Of a stretch of DNA of 64,000 nucleotides, positions 51,717 through 61,448 are shown in pieces. The position numbers and the translations under genes were made by a program. Source of the DNA: Myxococcus fulvus. GTDB lineage: Bacteria; Myxococcota; Myxococcia; Myxococcales; Myxococcaceae. Under the pieces are notes generated by a model, which had not been told where the DNA came from, did not search any database, and saw nothing but the letters and a program-made list of their open reading frames with translations. The stretch spans positions 62,001 to 126,000 of the forward strand of contig NZ_FOIB01000014.1 in the NCBI RefSeq assembly GCF_900111765.1, written 5' to 3'. Each line of letters opens with the position of its first letter. The first letter of the stretch is position 1.

Positions 51717-52301
51717 ATGACGGGCAAGCGCGAACAGGCGCCGGATTGGAATCGGCTCTTTGAGTTCGCGCTGGGACAGGCGGGCCTGTTCACGACGAAG
51801 CAGGCAGCGGAGGCGGGGTATTCGTCCCAGCTCCTCGTCCACTACCTGCACATCGGCAAGGTGGTCCGGATCCGGAGAGGGGTGTACCGATTGGTGCACT
51901 ACCCCCAGGGACAGGACGAAGCGCTCGTCACCGTGTGGCTCTGGTCGGAGCAGCAGGGCGTCTTCTCGCATGAGACGGCACTCGCCCTGCATCAGCTCTC
52001 GGACGTGCTGCCCTCTCGACTCCACCTGACCCTTCCCACGACGTGGAAGCAACGCAGGCTTCGCGTTCCTCCCGGCGTCGTCATCCATCACGCCGCGCTC
52101 GACGATGCCGAGCGCACCTGGCCCGCCGCGGTGCCCGTCACGTCACCCCTGCGCACCCTGACGGACTGCGCGAGCGCCCAGCTCGCTCCAGACCTGCTCC
52201 AACAAGCCATCGCGCAGGCCCTCGAGCGCGGGCTCATCCGCAAGTCCGACCTCGCTCGCATCCAGAAGGCGAGCATGACGAAGGCGCCGCGGACACGATG
52301 A
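51717..52301 (+). CDS. abiEi: AbiEi antitoxin of type IV toxin-antitoxin system
   Basis: The 194-residue product has the AbiEi winged-helix N-terminal domain (FALGQAGLFTTKQAAEAGYS, LHIGKVVRIRRGVYRLVHYP) and the C-terminal domain blocks VFSHETALALHQLSDVLP, HLTLPTTWKQRRLRV and TSPLRTLTDCASAQLAPDLL. In type IV systems it counters AbiEii without binding it and represses the operon through inverted repeats, which are seen right upstream. No ribosome binding site fits between the operator and the ATG, so the mRNA may be leaderless. The stop overlaps abiEii by 4 bp. Confidence 0.9.
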   Translation: MTGKREQAPDWNRLFEFALGQAGLFTTKQAAEAGYSSQLLVHYLHIGKVVRIRRGVYRLVHYPQGQDEALVTVWLWSEQQGVFSHETALALHQLSDVLPSRLHLTLPTTWKQRRLRVPPGVVIHHAALDDAERTWPAAVPVTSPLRTLTDCASAQLAPDLLQQAIAQALERGLIRKSDLARIQKASMTKAPRTR

Positions 52302-53206
52302 GCGTTCGCCGCTACCTGACCGGCGACGCCTTCAGAAATGCTCTCGAGCAACGGTTGAGGAAGAGCGCCCCACACGGGGACGACTTCAACCGGCGGCGTC
52401 AGCTCCTTGTCTTCCACCGCTTCCTCGCGCGTGCGTCCCAGGTCTTCGCGGACGCCATCACCCTCAAGGGAGGACTGGTGCTCGAGCTGAGGCTTCAGCG
52501 AGCACGCACGACCCGGGACGTCGACCTGCGTCTGACCGGGGATCCACGCGACCTGCTCGCGCGCCTCCAGCAAGCAGGCCAACTGGACCTCGGAGACTTC
52601 ATGCGCTTCGAGCTCCGGCTCGACCCCCACCACCCCGACATCCAGAACGAGGGCGTGCGCTACGACGGACGTCGGTTCCGCGCGGAGTGCCGAATCGAGC
52701 GGGACCTCTTCGGCCAACCCTTTGGTGTCGACGTGGCCATCGGAGACCCCATCGAGGGAGCGCCCGAGGTCATCGAAGTGGAGGACGCACTCGGCTTCGC
52801 CGGCATCCCTCCGCCCAGGCTTCGCGTCTATCCCCTCGAGACGCATCTGGCGGAGAAGCTCCACGCCTATACGCTGCCTCGTGCACGGCCCAACACCCGG
52901 GTGAAAGACCTCCCGGACCTCGCGCTCCTGGGAAGCATCCGCGCACTCGAATCGAGGCGCCTGCGTCAGGCCCTCACGAGGACCTTCTCCTTCCGGAAGA
53001 CGCACGGCGTCCCGTTCTTCCTGCCCTCGCCACCACCCGAGTGGCACCAGCCCTATCGGGCCATGGCCACCCAGGACGGTCTGCCGTGGAAGACGCTCGA
53101 GGTGCTCACGGAGGCAGTCCGCGCCTTCCTCGACCCAGTGCTCCTGGACGAGGAGCTCGATGCAGTCTGGAACCCCACGGCCTGGGCATGGACGTCCAGG
53201 CCCTGA
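52298..53206 (+). CDS. abiEii: AbiEii nucleotidyltransferase toxin
   Basis: The 302-residue product is a DUF1814/AbiEii nucleotidyltransferase. The catalytic signature is present: ITLKGGLVLEL followed by RTTRDVDLRLTG (Asp pair), then the conserved VDVAIGDPI and YPLETHLAEKLHAYTLPR with the charged Lys, and VKDLPDLALLG. Related toxins add nucleotides to the acceptor ends of tRNAs and cause phage-induced growth arrest. It has a normal length and an intact active site. It is co-translated with abiEi. The pair lies between the two halves of the eps locus. Confidence 0.9.
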   Translation: MSVRRYLTGDAFRNALEQRLRKSAPHGDDFNRRRQLLVFHRFLARASQVFADAITLKGGLVLELRLQRARTTRDVDLRLTGDPRDLLARLQQAGQLDLGDFMRFELRLDPHHPDIQNEGVRYDGRRFRAECRIERDLFGQPFGVDVAIGDPIEGAPEVIEVEDALGFAGIPPPRLRVYPLETHLAEKLHAYTLPRARPNTRVKDLPDLALLGSIRALESRRLRQALTRTFSFRKTHGVPFFLPSPPPEWHQPYRAMATQDGLPWKTLEVLTEAVRAFLDPVLLDEELDAVWNPTAWAWTSRP

Positions 53207-53217
53207 GGAACACGGGG

Positions 53218-54525
53218 TCAGTCCGCCAGCGGCATGCCCCAGTCGGGCTGGCCGCGCTCACCCATCACCCAGCGGTACACCTCCAGCACCTGCTCCGCCT
53301 TCGCCTTCCACGTGAAGTGCTTGAAGATGCGCTCCCGCGCCCGCTCCCCCATGGGACGAATCACCGACGGGTCCTCCACCAGCTTCGTCAGCACCCCGCG
53401 CACCCGCGCCACAATCTCCTCCGGCGTCCCGATGGGCACCGCGAACCCCGTCGCCGGGCTCACAATCTCCCCAGGACCGCCGTAGTCCATGACGATGGGC
53501 ACCAGCCCCAACGCCATCGCCTCGCACACCACCGCCCCGCCGAACTCGCGCACGCTCGGGAACCCGAACACGTGGTTCTTCGACAGCCGCCCCTGCAGCT
53601 CCTGGTGCTTCACCCACCCGGCGAACGTCACCCCGGACTCGATGCCCTCCCTGGCCGCCTGCGCCTTGAGGTTCGGCATCTCCTGCCCGTCGCCGATGTA
53701 CTCCAGCACCACCTTGCCCTCGCGGATGAGCGGCGCCGCCGCCTCCATCAACATCGCCATGCCCTTGTACGGCACGAAGCGCCCCACGAACGCCACCCTC
53801 AAGGGCAGCTCCACCGGCCCCTCCGACTTCGCCGTCCCGAAGCGCCGCGTGTCGATGGCGTTCTCCGGCACGTACACCGTCTTCCCCTGCCACTCCCGCG
53901 CCACCTGCCCCCGCGTCGCCCGTGAGCCCGTGATGATGGCCGACGCGTTCTCCCGCGTGGACTTGTAGAAGGGCATCAGCTTGTACGCATCCCGCACGTA
54001 GCTCAGCCACTCCTTCTCCCGCCGCCGCGCGCCACCAAACCCCTTCGGCCACGGCAACCCGCCATTGAGCGGCCCCATCACGAACGGCACCCCCGCCGCC
54101 TTGCAACGCCGCGCCAGCGTGCTCGGCGTCGTCGGACTGATGGGCGTGTAGCGATGCACCAGGTCGAACTCCCGGGCCTTGATGCGCGCGCCGAAGCGCT
54201 GCCACAGCACCTCCTCGAAGTAGTAGTACGGCAGCACGCTCAACGCCGTCGCCGTCGTCCAACCCACGCCCGCCTTGCCCCGCAACAGCTCGCCCACCTT
54301 GTCGAGCGGCTTCTCCACCGGCGTCGAATCCAACGCCGTGAACCCAGAGCCCTCCTGCACCCCCTGCTTCAGGATGTTCTCCCGGTTGCGCACGTGGGTG
54401 ACCAGGTGCACGTCGGCGACCTCCGTCAGCGCGCGGTAGAGCGACCAGCCTTCCAGCGGGACACTCACCCAGTCGGGGTTGCACAGCTCGGCAATCAGGA
54501 GGACGCGTGGTCTGGGAGCAGGCAT
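53218..54525 (-). CDS. epsH: Glycosyltransferase family 4 protein
   Basis: The 435-residue product is a GT-B glycosyltransferase. The C-terminal donor-binding domain shows FVGRFVPYKGMAMLMEAAAP, PSVREFGGAVVCEAMALGLV (the E-x7-E type motif) and VMDYGGPGEIV. It has no membrane segment and should add a sugar to the lipid-linked EPS unit on the inner face of the membrane. Its place next to the divergent wzy gene matches M. xanthus EpsH. It begins at the ATG at 54525; its stop is 12 bp from abiEii, so the accessory insertion ends right here. Confidence 0.88.
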   Translation of the reverse strand: MPAPRPRVLLIAELCNPDWVSVPLEGWSLYRALTEVADVHLVTHVRNRENILKQGVQEGSGFTALDSTPVEKPLDKVGELLRGKAGVGWTTATALSVLPYYYFEEVLWQRFGARIKAREFDLVHRYTPISPTTPSTLARRCKAAGVPFVMGPLNGGLPWPKGFGGARRREKEWLSYVRDAYKLMPFYKSTRENASAIITGSRATRGQVAREWQGKTVYVPENAIDTRRFGTAKSEGPVELPLRVAFVGRFVPYKGMAMLMEAAAPLIREGKVVLEYIGDGQEMPNLKAQAAREGIESGVTFAGWVKHQELQGRLSKNHVFGFPSVREFGGAVVCEAMALGLVPIVMDYGGPGEIVSPATGFAVPIGTPEEIVARVRGVLTKLVEDPSVIRPMGERARERIFKHFTWKAKAEQVLEVYRWVMGERGQPDWGMPLAD

Positions 54526-54579
54526 ACGTGAGGCTTCATCTATCCCAACCGGCCCTCCAGATGTAGCCTCCCCTCCGTC

Positions 54580-56175
54580 GTGACGTACGCCCCGGACCGG
54601 CCCTCCTACCTGCGCTTCGTGGCGCTGCTTGGCTTCCTGGTGCTCGCCACCGTGGGAGGGGCGCTCCTGCACCCTGTGGTCGCTTTGGCCCCAGTGCTGC
54701 TCGTGGCCGTGCTGTGGCTGGTGGTCAAGGTCCCCATCCGCTACCCGGTGATGATCGTCACCTACCTGGTGCTCGCGGTGGACTACGTCCCGGAGCGGCC
54801 CCAGTCCGGGTTCTGGCCGTCCCCCCTGCACCCCCTGGGTGAGCTGCTCTTCGCCCAGCTCAGCTACATCACCAAGATTGGGGCGCTGCGCTTCCCGCTG
54901 GTGGACGTGCTCATCGTCGGCCTGCTGGGCCTGGCGATGTACCGGCGGGTGACGAAGTCGAAGATCGACCCGCCCGCGCTGCCCATGCCCCGGCCGCTCA
55001 TCGCCGTGGTGGCGCTGTCACTCATCGCCATCCTCTTCATGGAGGTGCGCGGGGTGATGCGCGGCGGGGACTTCAAGAACTCGCTGTGGCAGTGGCACCA
55101 GGCCGCGATGATGCCGTTCATCGTCGCCATGTTTCACTACGCGATGCGCGGCCCCGAGGACTGGCCCATCTTCGCGCGCACCGTCATCGCCGCGGGGCTC
55201 ACCAAGGCCGCCATCAGCGTCTACTTCGGCGCCATCGTCGTGCCGTCCATGGGCGTCTTCGTCGAGTACACCACGTGTCACTCGGACTCGATGACGTTCA
55301 ACTTCTGCCTGCTCGTCGCCACCATGCGCTTCCTCGAGAGGCCCAAGGGGGCTCACGCGCTGCGCGGCCTGCTGCTCATGTTCTGCATCTTCATGGGCAT
55401 GGTCTACAACGACCGCCGGCTGGCCTACGTCAGCTTCGTGGGGTGTCTGGCGGCCGGCTACCTCATCACGCCCTGGCCCGCCTTCAAGCGCACCTTCACC
55501 CGAGGGCTCGTGCTGCTGGCGCCGCTGCTGCTCGTCTACTTCGCGGTGGGCTGGAACGCGCGCGGCGGCGCCTTCGCGCCCGTGCACAAGGTGCGCTCCC
55601 TCATCGACGGCGAGGGCGGCGAGGGCAACCTGGACTATCGCGACATCGAGAACCTGGACGTCATCGCGACGTGGACCCAGTTCCCGCTGCTCGGCACCGG
55701 CTACGGCCACGAGTTCCTCGAGCCCATCCCGCTGCCCAACATCGCCTTCGTCTTCCCCCAGTACCGCTACCATCCGCACAACTCGCTGTTGGGCTTGTTC
55801 GCCTTCGGCGGGATGGTCGGCTACACGGGCGTGTGGATGTACCTGGTGGTGACCATCTTCCTCGCGGTGCGCGCATACCATCGCTCGCACATCGCCGAGC
55901 ACCGCGCCGCCGGGCTCATCATCGTGGGCGCCGTCATCTGCTACATCAACCAGGTGTTCGGAGACATGGGCATCATCTCGTACATCTGCACGTTCGTCGT
56001 GTCGCTGTGCGTGGTGGCGTCCGGAAAGCTCGCAGTGGCCACCGGTGCGTGGCCCATGCCGCACACCGCCCTGGTCCCCCCCGCGCCGTCAGCGCCCGTG
56101 CCGCCTCCGGGCGCCATCATCCACACCAACCCCGGCGACGAGTCCCAGGCCCCCGCGCTCGCCAGGCACGGCTGA
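54580..56175 (+). CDS. wzyX: Wzy-like polysaccharide polymerase
   Basis: The 531-residue product has about 10-11 transmembrane helices and a large periplasmic loop, the layout of O-antigen ligase/polymerase (Wzy_C) proteins. The loop includes NLDVIATWTQFPLLGTGYGH and the RYHPHNSLLGLFAFGG block, with the conserved His-Asn-Ser. It would join flipped repeat units into polymer. The C-terminus is a Pro-rich tail (residues 490-531). It starts at a GTG at 54580 and is divergent from epsH. It matches M. xanthus WzyX in type and position. Confidence 0.9.
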   Translation: MTYAPDRPSYLRFVALLGFLVLATVGGALLHPVVALAPVLLVAVLWLVVKVPIRYPVMIVTYLVLAVDYVPERPQSGFWPSPLHPLGELLFAQLSYITKIGALRFPLVDVLIVGLLGLAMYRRVTKSKIDPPALPMPRPLIAVVALSLIAILFMEVRGVMRGGDFKNSLWQWHQAAMMPFIVAMFHYAMRGPEDWPIFARTVIAAGLTKAAISVYFGAIVVPSMGVFVEYTTCHSDSMTFNFCLLVATMRFLERPKGAHALRGLLLMFCIFMGMVYNDRRLAYVSFVGCLAAGYLITPWPAFKRTFTRGLVLLAPLLLVYFAVGWNARGGAFAPVHKVRSLIDGEGGEGNLDYRDIENLDVIATWTQFPLLGTGYGHEFLEPIPLPNIAFVFPQYRYHPHNSLLGLFAFGGMVGYTGVWMYLVVTIFLAVRAYHRSHIAEHRAAGLIIVGAVICYINQVFGDMGIISYICTFVVSLCVVASGKLAVATGAWPMPHTALVPPAPSAPVPPPGAIIHTNPGDESQAPALARHG

Positions 56176-56197
56176 GCCCGGCGTCACCGCCTCTTCG

Positions 56198-56764
56198 CTA
56201 CACCGGGAGGAACTGGAGCCCCGTGGCCTTCACGTCTTCCAGCGCGCGCTTGAGGTCCTCGGAGACGATGAGCGGCCCCGGCCAACCCTTCACCCGGAAC
56301 AGCACCGCGTCCCCGACGCGCGCCGCATCGACCCGCAGGTCACGAACAGACGAATACTGTCCGACCTTCTCCGGCAAGCCGTCCTCGGGCTCCCAGCGCC
56401 GCACCCTGGACGCCGCCTCGTCGAGGCAGTCCACCAACCGCGTGGCGACGAGGATGCAATATTGCTCGGGCTGACCCTCGATGCCGACGGGGAGGAGCTG
56501 GACCTGTCCCGGAGCCCGCTCCAGGAACACCGGGGCCAGCCGGACGTGAACCACCGGGACACTCATCCCCGCGAGTGAGAAGTCGAGCGGGCGTCCCGGG
56601 ACCTCCACGGGGATACGCAGTCCGCGTCCCACCTGGACAGGGAGCCCCTCCGTGTACCGCCAGACGTCACCGGGCCGGGGGCCCTCTTGGCCGAGAGGGT
56701 CCGCGAGATGCCAGCGCTCCGGGAGTGCGACATCATCATGGAGCTCGAAGAACCGACGGAGCAT
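56198..56764 (-). CDS. Imm11-type immunity protein
   Basis: The 188-residue product has the DUF1629/Imm11 pattern: MLRRFFELHDDVALPERWHL at the N-terminus and the C-terminal GDAVLFRVKGWPGPLIVSED followed by LKRALEDVKATGLQFLPV, as in the polymorphic-toxin immunity family. It starts 12 bp after the toxin gene and is surely co-transcribed with it. It should protect the producer and its kin from the AHH toxin. It is cytosolic, where the toxin's target must be. Confidence 0.85.
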   Translation of the reverse strand: MLRRFFELHDDVALPERWHLADPLGQEGPRPGDVWRYTEGLPVQVGRGLRIPVEVPGRPLDFSLAGMSVPVVHVRLAPVFLERAPGQVQLLPVGIEGQPEQYCILVATRLVDCLDEAASRVRRWEPEDGLPEKVGQYSSVRDLRVDAARVGDAVLFRVKGWPGPLIVSEDLKRALEDVKATGLQFLPV

Positions 56765-56776
56765 GAGGAGGCTCTC

Positions 56777-58117
56777 TTAACGCAGGGCCTTCCGGGTGAC
56801 GAGCAGGTTGAGCTCCGTTCCAGGAGTGGCCACCTCACGCGACAGCTTCCGGAGCATCGCCGTGAGCGCGCTCCGACATTGCTCGACGGAGCCGCAGCCC
56901 CGGGTCGCGGTCTCCAACTCGCGATAGACGATGCGGTGGTACGCCTCCGGATGCGGGCCGTGGTGGCCTCGCACCGGGACGATGTTCTCCGGATCCTTGA
57001 GCTCCATCCCCGCGCGCTTGAATAGGCCCTGGAACCTGGGCGTCCAGGGGCCGCCCCGCTCGGCGGAGACGCTGTTCTTGTTCGTGGCCACGTGGTGCTT
57101 GTGGGTCCGGGAGCCATGCACCGTCATCGCCAGCGCGCCAGGTGCCAGGCCCAGGGTGAACCCCTCCGCCGTGAGCGCCACCGACTCCACGCTCCGCAAC
57201 GCGGGATACGCGAAGCCCGCCTGCGCCTCCACGAACACCGCCGCTCGCGCCGAGCCCGGCAGCCCGGGCCCCTTCGTCGCGAGCCCCGCCGTGCGGCCCA
57301 CCGCCGCCGTCGCCAGCATCACGAAGACCCGGGCCGCGCTGTCGCCCAGCACCTCTCCGTAGGCCTCGCCCGCGGCTTCGAGCTCCTCGAACGTGCGCGC
57401 CTCATCCACCCGTCGCACCAACACCACCCACGCCTCCAGCACACGCCACACCGTGTCCACGCCCAGGTACGCCACCGCCGTCGCAGTGAGCAGCGCCGCC
57501 AGGCCCTTCGACACCGGCTCGGGCAGGGACCACAACATCAAATACATCGCGACCGAGGCCGTCAGCGTCGCGCGGAGGGCCTGGGGGTCCGCCATTCCCC
57601 GCAGGGACTCCGCCGTCTCCTCCCAGACGCCCTCCATCGCGATGGCCAGCGCCAGCGCATACCGGCCATCACTGCCGAGCAGCGGCCCCTCCTCGAGCAG
57701 CCGCAGGCAGTCCCCCGCGCGATGCTCCCGCTCACACCAGCGCCCGTACCCACGCGTCAGCGCCTCGTCCGCGTACGACTCCAACAACTGCGGTGACGTC
57801 TCGTCCTCCCGCACCGCGTGGAGCCTGCGCCCTTCATACAGATACACGCCGCCGCGCTCGGGAACACCGAAGCGCAGCCGCGCCTCCCTCAGCGGATGCG
57901 CGAAGGGCCTCACGTCCCGGGCGAGCCTCGTCATCGCCTCCTGGAACGTGTCCTCGTCCAGCTCCACCGGCCCCGTCTCCTCCTCATCATCCTCCTCCAC
58001 GGGAAGGTGATGGATGGACGCTCCCGAGCCCAGCTCCAGACGGACGCTCCGCGTCGTCGAGCAACCCGCAACGAGGAACAAGGACAGACACAAGGATACA
58101 ACCCGACCACGACCCAT
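56777..58117 (-). CDS. SitA-like lipoprotein toxin with AHH nuclease domain
   Basis: The 446-residue product has a lipobox (LSLFLVAGCSTTR, Cys about residue 19), a helical middle including a hydrophobic hairpin (about 180-240), and a C-terminal AHH-type HNH-fold nuclease (about 335-420: HKHHVATNKNS, PVRGHHGPHPEAYHRIVYRE). This layout matches M. xanthus SitA toxins, which move between cells by TraA-dependent outer membrane exchange and kill non-kin that lack the immunity protein. The immunity gene follows by 12 bp. The pair splits the eps genes wzyX and epsF. Confidence 0.85.
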   Translation of the reverse strand: MGRGRVVSLCLSLFLVAGCSTTRSVRLELGSGASIHHLPVEEDDEEETGPVELDEDTFQEAMTRLARDVRPFAHPLREARLRFGVPERGGVYLYEGRRLHAVREDETSPQLLESYADEALTRGYGRWCEREHRAGDCLRLLEEGPLLGSDGRYALALAIAMEGVWEETAESLRGMADPQALRATLTASVAMYLMLWSLPEPVSKGLAALLTATAVAYLGVDTVWRVLEAWVVLVRRVDEARTFEELEAAGEAYGEVLGDSAARVFVMLATAAVGRTAGLATKGPGLPGSARAAVFVEAQAGFAYPALRSVESVALTAEGFTLGLAPGALAMTVHGSRTHKHHVATNKNSVSAERGGPWTPRFQGLFKRAGMELKDPENIVPVRGHHGPHPEAYHRIVYRELETATRGCGSVEQCRSALTAMLRKLSREVATPGTELNLLVTRKALR

Positions 58118-58223
58118 CTCAGCCCTCCGGCATGGGCGCCGAAATCACCTGATGGGTTTCACATACCAACCGACTCCGACATTTCGCGCCGACGCGGACG
58201 CGTGTTTCACGCGCCCACGCGCT

Positions 58224-59792
58224 TCAGCTCACGGGCCGGGGCAGCACGATATGGAACGTGCTGCCGCCGCCGGGCCGCCCCGAGGACTCCGCCCAGACGC
58301 GCCCGCCATGGCGCTCGACGATGCCGCGTGCGATCGCCAGCCCCAATCCCAGACCTCCGTACGACACGCCATGCGCGCGGCCGAAGCGCTCGAAGATGTT
58401 CTCCAGCCGGTCCGCAGGGATGCCGAGCCCGTGGTCCAGCACCTCCACGTGCACCCACCGGCCCTCCTCGCGCGCCCGCAGGCGGATGTCCCCTCCGTCC
58501 GGCGAGTAGCGCAGCGCATTGGACACCAGGTTGCTGAGCACCTGATCCAGCCGCTCCTCATCGGCGCGCAGCACCAGCCCCTCGGGGGCCTCCACGTGGA
58601 TGTCTCGCCCCTCCGGCAACGGCTCGAAGTGCTCCGCCACCTCATGCAGGAGCGCGCGCACGTCCACGTCCTGCTCCTCCAGCGACAGCTCCCCGCGCTG
58701 CAGTCGCCCCATGTCGAGCAGGTTCTCCACCAGCCTCGCCATGCGTCCCACGCTGCGCTGGATGCCCTCCAGGGCCCGCGCCACGTTCGGCGTCTGCTCC
58801 TCCCCCGCCTTCTTCGTCGCCAGGTCCGCGTAGCTGCGCGCCGCCTGCAGGGGCGTGCGCAGCTCGTGCGCCGCCATGGTGAGGAACATGTCCTTCGCTT
58901 CGTTCGTCGCGCGCAGCGTCTCCACCGCGCGCCGCGCGTCGTCGATGTCCGTCGCCGTCGATATCCACCCGACGAGCCGCCCCGCGCCATCGCGCTCCGG
59001 CAGCGTGCGGCACAGGAACCAGCGGAACTCGCCATCCGTCGCGCGGCGCAGCCGGTACTCCTGCTCCCTGGGGAGCCCCGAGCGGCGCAGCACCTCCCAC
59101 GTGGCCTGGACCTTCCCCAGGTCATCGGGATGGAAGCAGCGCAGGTTGTCCTCGCGCTGACGCCCCTGCTCGGCCGTCAGCCCCGCGTAGTCCAGCCAGC
59201 CCCGGTTCGCGTAGCTGATGGTGCCATCCGCCAGGAGCGCCCAGACGAACTGCGGCATCGAGTCCACCAGTCGGCGGAAGCGCAGCTCGCCCTGTCGCTC
59301 GAGCATCCGCCGCTCGCGCTCCCACAGCGCCGCCTCCTGTCGCTGCAAGGCCCGCTGCTGGACGTACAGCGCGACGAAGGCCTCCGCCTTCCAGCGCAGC
59401 ACCTCCGGGTGGAACGGCTTCACCACGTAGTCGGCCGCGCCGGACGCATAGCCGCTCACCAGGTTCGCCTCGTCGCGCCCGTGCGCGGTGAGGAAGATGA
59501 TGGGCGTGTACCGCGAGCGCTCGCGCTGTCGGATGATGCGCGCCGTCTCGAAGCCATCCATCCCCGGCATCTGCACGTCCAGCAGGATGAGCGCGAAGTC
59601 CTCGCGCAGGAGCCACCGCAGCGCCTCCGGGCCCGAGGCCGCCTTCACCAGCTTCTGGCCCATCGGCTCCAGGATGGCCTCCAGCGCCAGCAGGTTCGGC
59701 CCGTGGTCGTCCACCAGGAGGATGCTCGTCGTCCGCGGCTCCACCCGGACGGGGACATGGGGGGTGAGTTGCTCGGTGCCTTCCAAGGCCAT
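58224..59792 (-). CDS. epsF: Receiver-PAS hybrid histidine kinase
   Basis: The 522-residue product is cytosolic. Residues 25-145 form a receiver domain (Asp72 in LILLDVQMPGMDG, Lys in YVVKPFHPEVL). A PAS/PAC pair covers about 175-295 (FVWALLADGTISYANRGWLD). The HisKA His309 is in TMAAHELRTPLQAARSYA. The HATPase domain has LSNLVSNALRYSPD, DHGLGIP and YGGLGLGLAIARGI. It lies in the place of M. xanthus EpsF, so the symbol is given by position. A GGGAGG ribosome binding site is seen upstream of the ATG at 59792. Confidence 0.83.
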   Translation of the reverse strand: MALEGTEQLTPHVPVRVEPRTTSILLVDDHGPNLLALEAILEPMGQKLVKAASGPEALRWLLREDFALILLDVQMPGMDGFETARIIRQRERSRYTPIIFLTAHGRDEANLVSGYASGAADYVVKPFHPEVLRWKAEAFVALYVQQRALQRQEAALWERERRMLERQGELRFRRLVDSMPQFVWALLADGTISYANRGWLDYAGLTAEQGRQREDNLRCFHPDDLGKVQATWEVLRRSGLPREQEYRLRRATDGEFRWFLCRTLPERDGAGRLVGWISTATDIDDARRAVETLRATNEAKDMFLTMAAHELRTPLQAARSYADLATKKAGEEQTPNVARALEGIQRSVGRMARLVENLLDMGRLQRGELSLEEQDVDVRALLHEVAEHFEPLPEGRDIHVEAPEGLVLRADEERLDQVLSNLVSNALRYSPDGGDIRLRAREEGRWVHVEVLDHGLGIPADRLENIFERFGRAHGVSYGGLGLGLAIARGIVERHGGRVWAESSGRPGGGSTFHIVLPRPVS

Positions 59793-60067
59793 TCCTCCCT
59801 TCCCTCCCTCCGTGAGACACCATCGCTTAATCAGCGCGGCGCCCACGGTCAGCCCCCAACTGCCTCCCCGGCCCGGCCCAGAACCGGGAGACCCCTCGCT
59901 CGGATGCCCGGATGCCCTGCCTCCACGGCGCCCACCCACTTCTCCTCCCAGGGTATGGAGCCGAAGACGCGGTGGCACGCTCTCCCGTCCATCTCGGACG
60001 GAGGCGCAGGCCGCCCACGAGGGATAGAGAGCGGCGGACAGGTGCCCGCCCGCCCCCTTGCTCCCGA

Positions 60068-61294
60068 CTACCCCGCCGCGCGCTGGAGCATCAGCGCGAG
60101 CATGTCCGCGCTGCGCTCGCTGCTGAACTGCGTCTCCACCTTGCGCCGGCCCGCCTCACCCAGCCGCTCGGCCTCGCGCGGGTCGCGCGCCACGGCCTCC
60201 AGCTTCTCGGCCAGGACAGAGGGCTCCTGCGGCGGCACGAGCATCCCGTCCACGCCGTCGTCCACCAGCTCCTTCACCCCGCCCGCGCCCGTCACCACCA
60301 CCGGCGCGCGCATGGCCATGGCCTCCATGATGGCCACCCCCAGCGGCTCCTGGAGGCTCGCCAGCGCGAAGATGTGCGCGCGCTCGATGCCGTCCCGCAC
60401 CACGTCCTCGCCCACCGCGCCCAGCAGCGTCACCGCGTCGCCCAGCTTCGACTCCGCGAGCTTCGCCTCCAGCACCTTGCGGTACGTGGTGCCGCCCGCC
60501 TCGTCCTCGCCTGCAATCGACAGCCGCGCGTCGATGCCCTTCGCCCGCAGCATCCCCACCGCGTCGATGAGGTCCGCGTGCCCCTTGCACGGGTTCAAGC
60601 GTCCGCACGAGAAGATGCGCAGCGGGCCCTCGCCCGTCCACGCCTGGTACGGCGTCGAGCGGTTGAACTTGCCCAGCTCCACGCCCATCGGCGCCAGCTC
60701 GATGTCCCGAGGCAGGCTCCCCGCCAGCTCCTGGTTCACCTCGCCGAGCAGCTTCTTCGTGATGACGAACGCGAACCTCGCGTGCCGCCACTTCTCCCGC
60801 TGGTTCGGCCCGTAGTCGTCCAGCGGCCCGTGCAGCGTCATGCTGTACGGCAGCCCCGACAGCAGGTTCGCGAACAGCGCCACGTGCGCGGCGTTGGCGC
60901 ACGAGTGCACGTGCACGTGCGTCCACCCCCGCTCACGCGCCAGCGACGCCAACCGCCCGCCCATCACCGCGAAGGCCAGCAGCCGCGCGCGCCCCTTCGC
61001 GTCCAGCCCTTGCGCGCGGGCGATGGAGGCCAGGCACCGCGCCCAGCCCGTGGGCATGGCGCGGGCAATCTCCGCCACGGCCTTCACCACGCCGAGCGGC
61101 CCGGGTGGGGCCAGGTACTCGGTGCGGGCCATGGCCTCGCGCGCCCAGCTGTGGGAGATGATGCGCGCGGGCGGCGGCTGGGTGGAGACCAGCTCCGGAG
61201 TCACGCCCTTCCCGGGAAGGGCCTGCAACTCTCGCCAGAAGAAGATGTGTGTCTGTCCGGGAAACTCAGGGATGAGATAACCAATCTTCGGCAC
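60068..61294 (-). CDS. epsE: Glycosyltransferase family 4 protein
   Basis: The 408-residue product is a GT-B enzyme. It opens with PKIGYLIPEFPGQTHIFFWR, typical of polysaccharide GT4 proteins, followed by the His/Asn-containing HVHSCANAAHVALFANLLSG and FSCGRLNPCKGHADLIDAVG, ALASLQEPLGVAIMEAMAMR and VVTGAGGVKELVDDGVDGML in the donor site. No membrane segment is seen. It matches M. xanthus EpsE by position. I chose the GTG at 61294 with a GGAAAG sequence upstream over an ATG at 61330. Confidence 0.88.
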   Translation of the reverse strand: MPKIGYLIPEFPGQTHIFFWRELQALPGKGVTPELVSTQPPPARIISHSWAREAMARTEYLAPPGPLGVVKAVAEIARAMPTGWARCLASIARAQGLDAKGRARLLAFAVMGGRLASLARERGWTHVHVHSCANAAHVALFANLLSGLPYSMTLHGPLDDYGPNQREKWRHARFAFVITKKLLGEVNQELAGSLPRDIELAPMGVELGKFNRSTPYQAWTGEGPLRIFSCGRLNPCKGHADLIDAVGMLRAKGIDARLSIAGEDEAGGTTYRKVLEAKLAESKLGDAVTLLGAVGEDVVRDGIERAHIFALASLQEPLGVAIMEAMAMRAPVVVTGAGGVKELVDDGVDGMLVPPQEPSVLAEKLEAVARDPREAERLGEAGRRKVETQFSSERSADMLALMLQRAAG

Positions 61295-61448
61295 GGACTT
61301 TCCATAGCACGTCAGCTCCCACCGCCCCACGGGGAGACCCCGGAAGCCCCCGGACTCATTGGGGCAGGTCGCAGGGCACCCGCTCCCCCGCCCGCCCGCC
61401 AGGTCATTGGGTCGACACCGTGCGTTGGGCTATACCGGGCGGCGCTCC

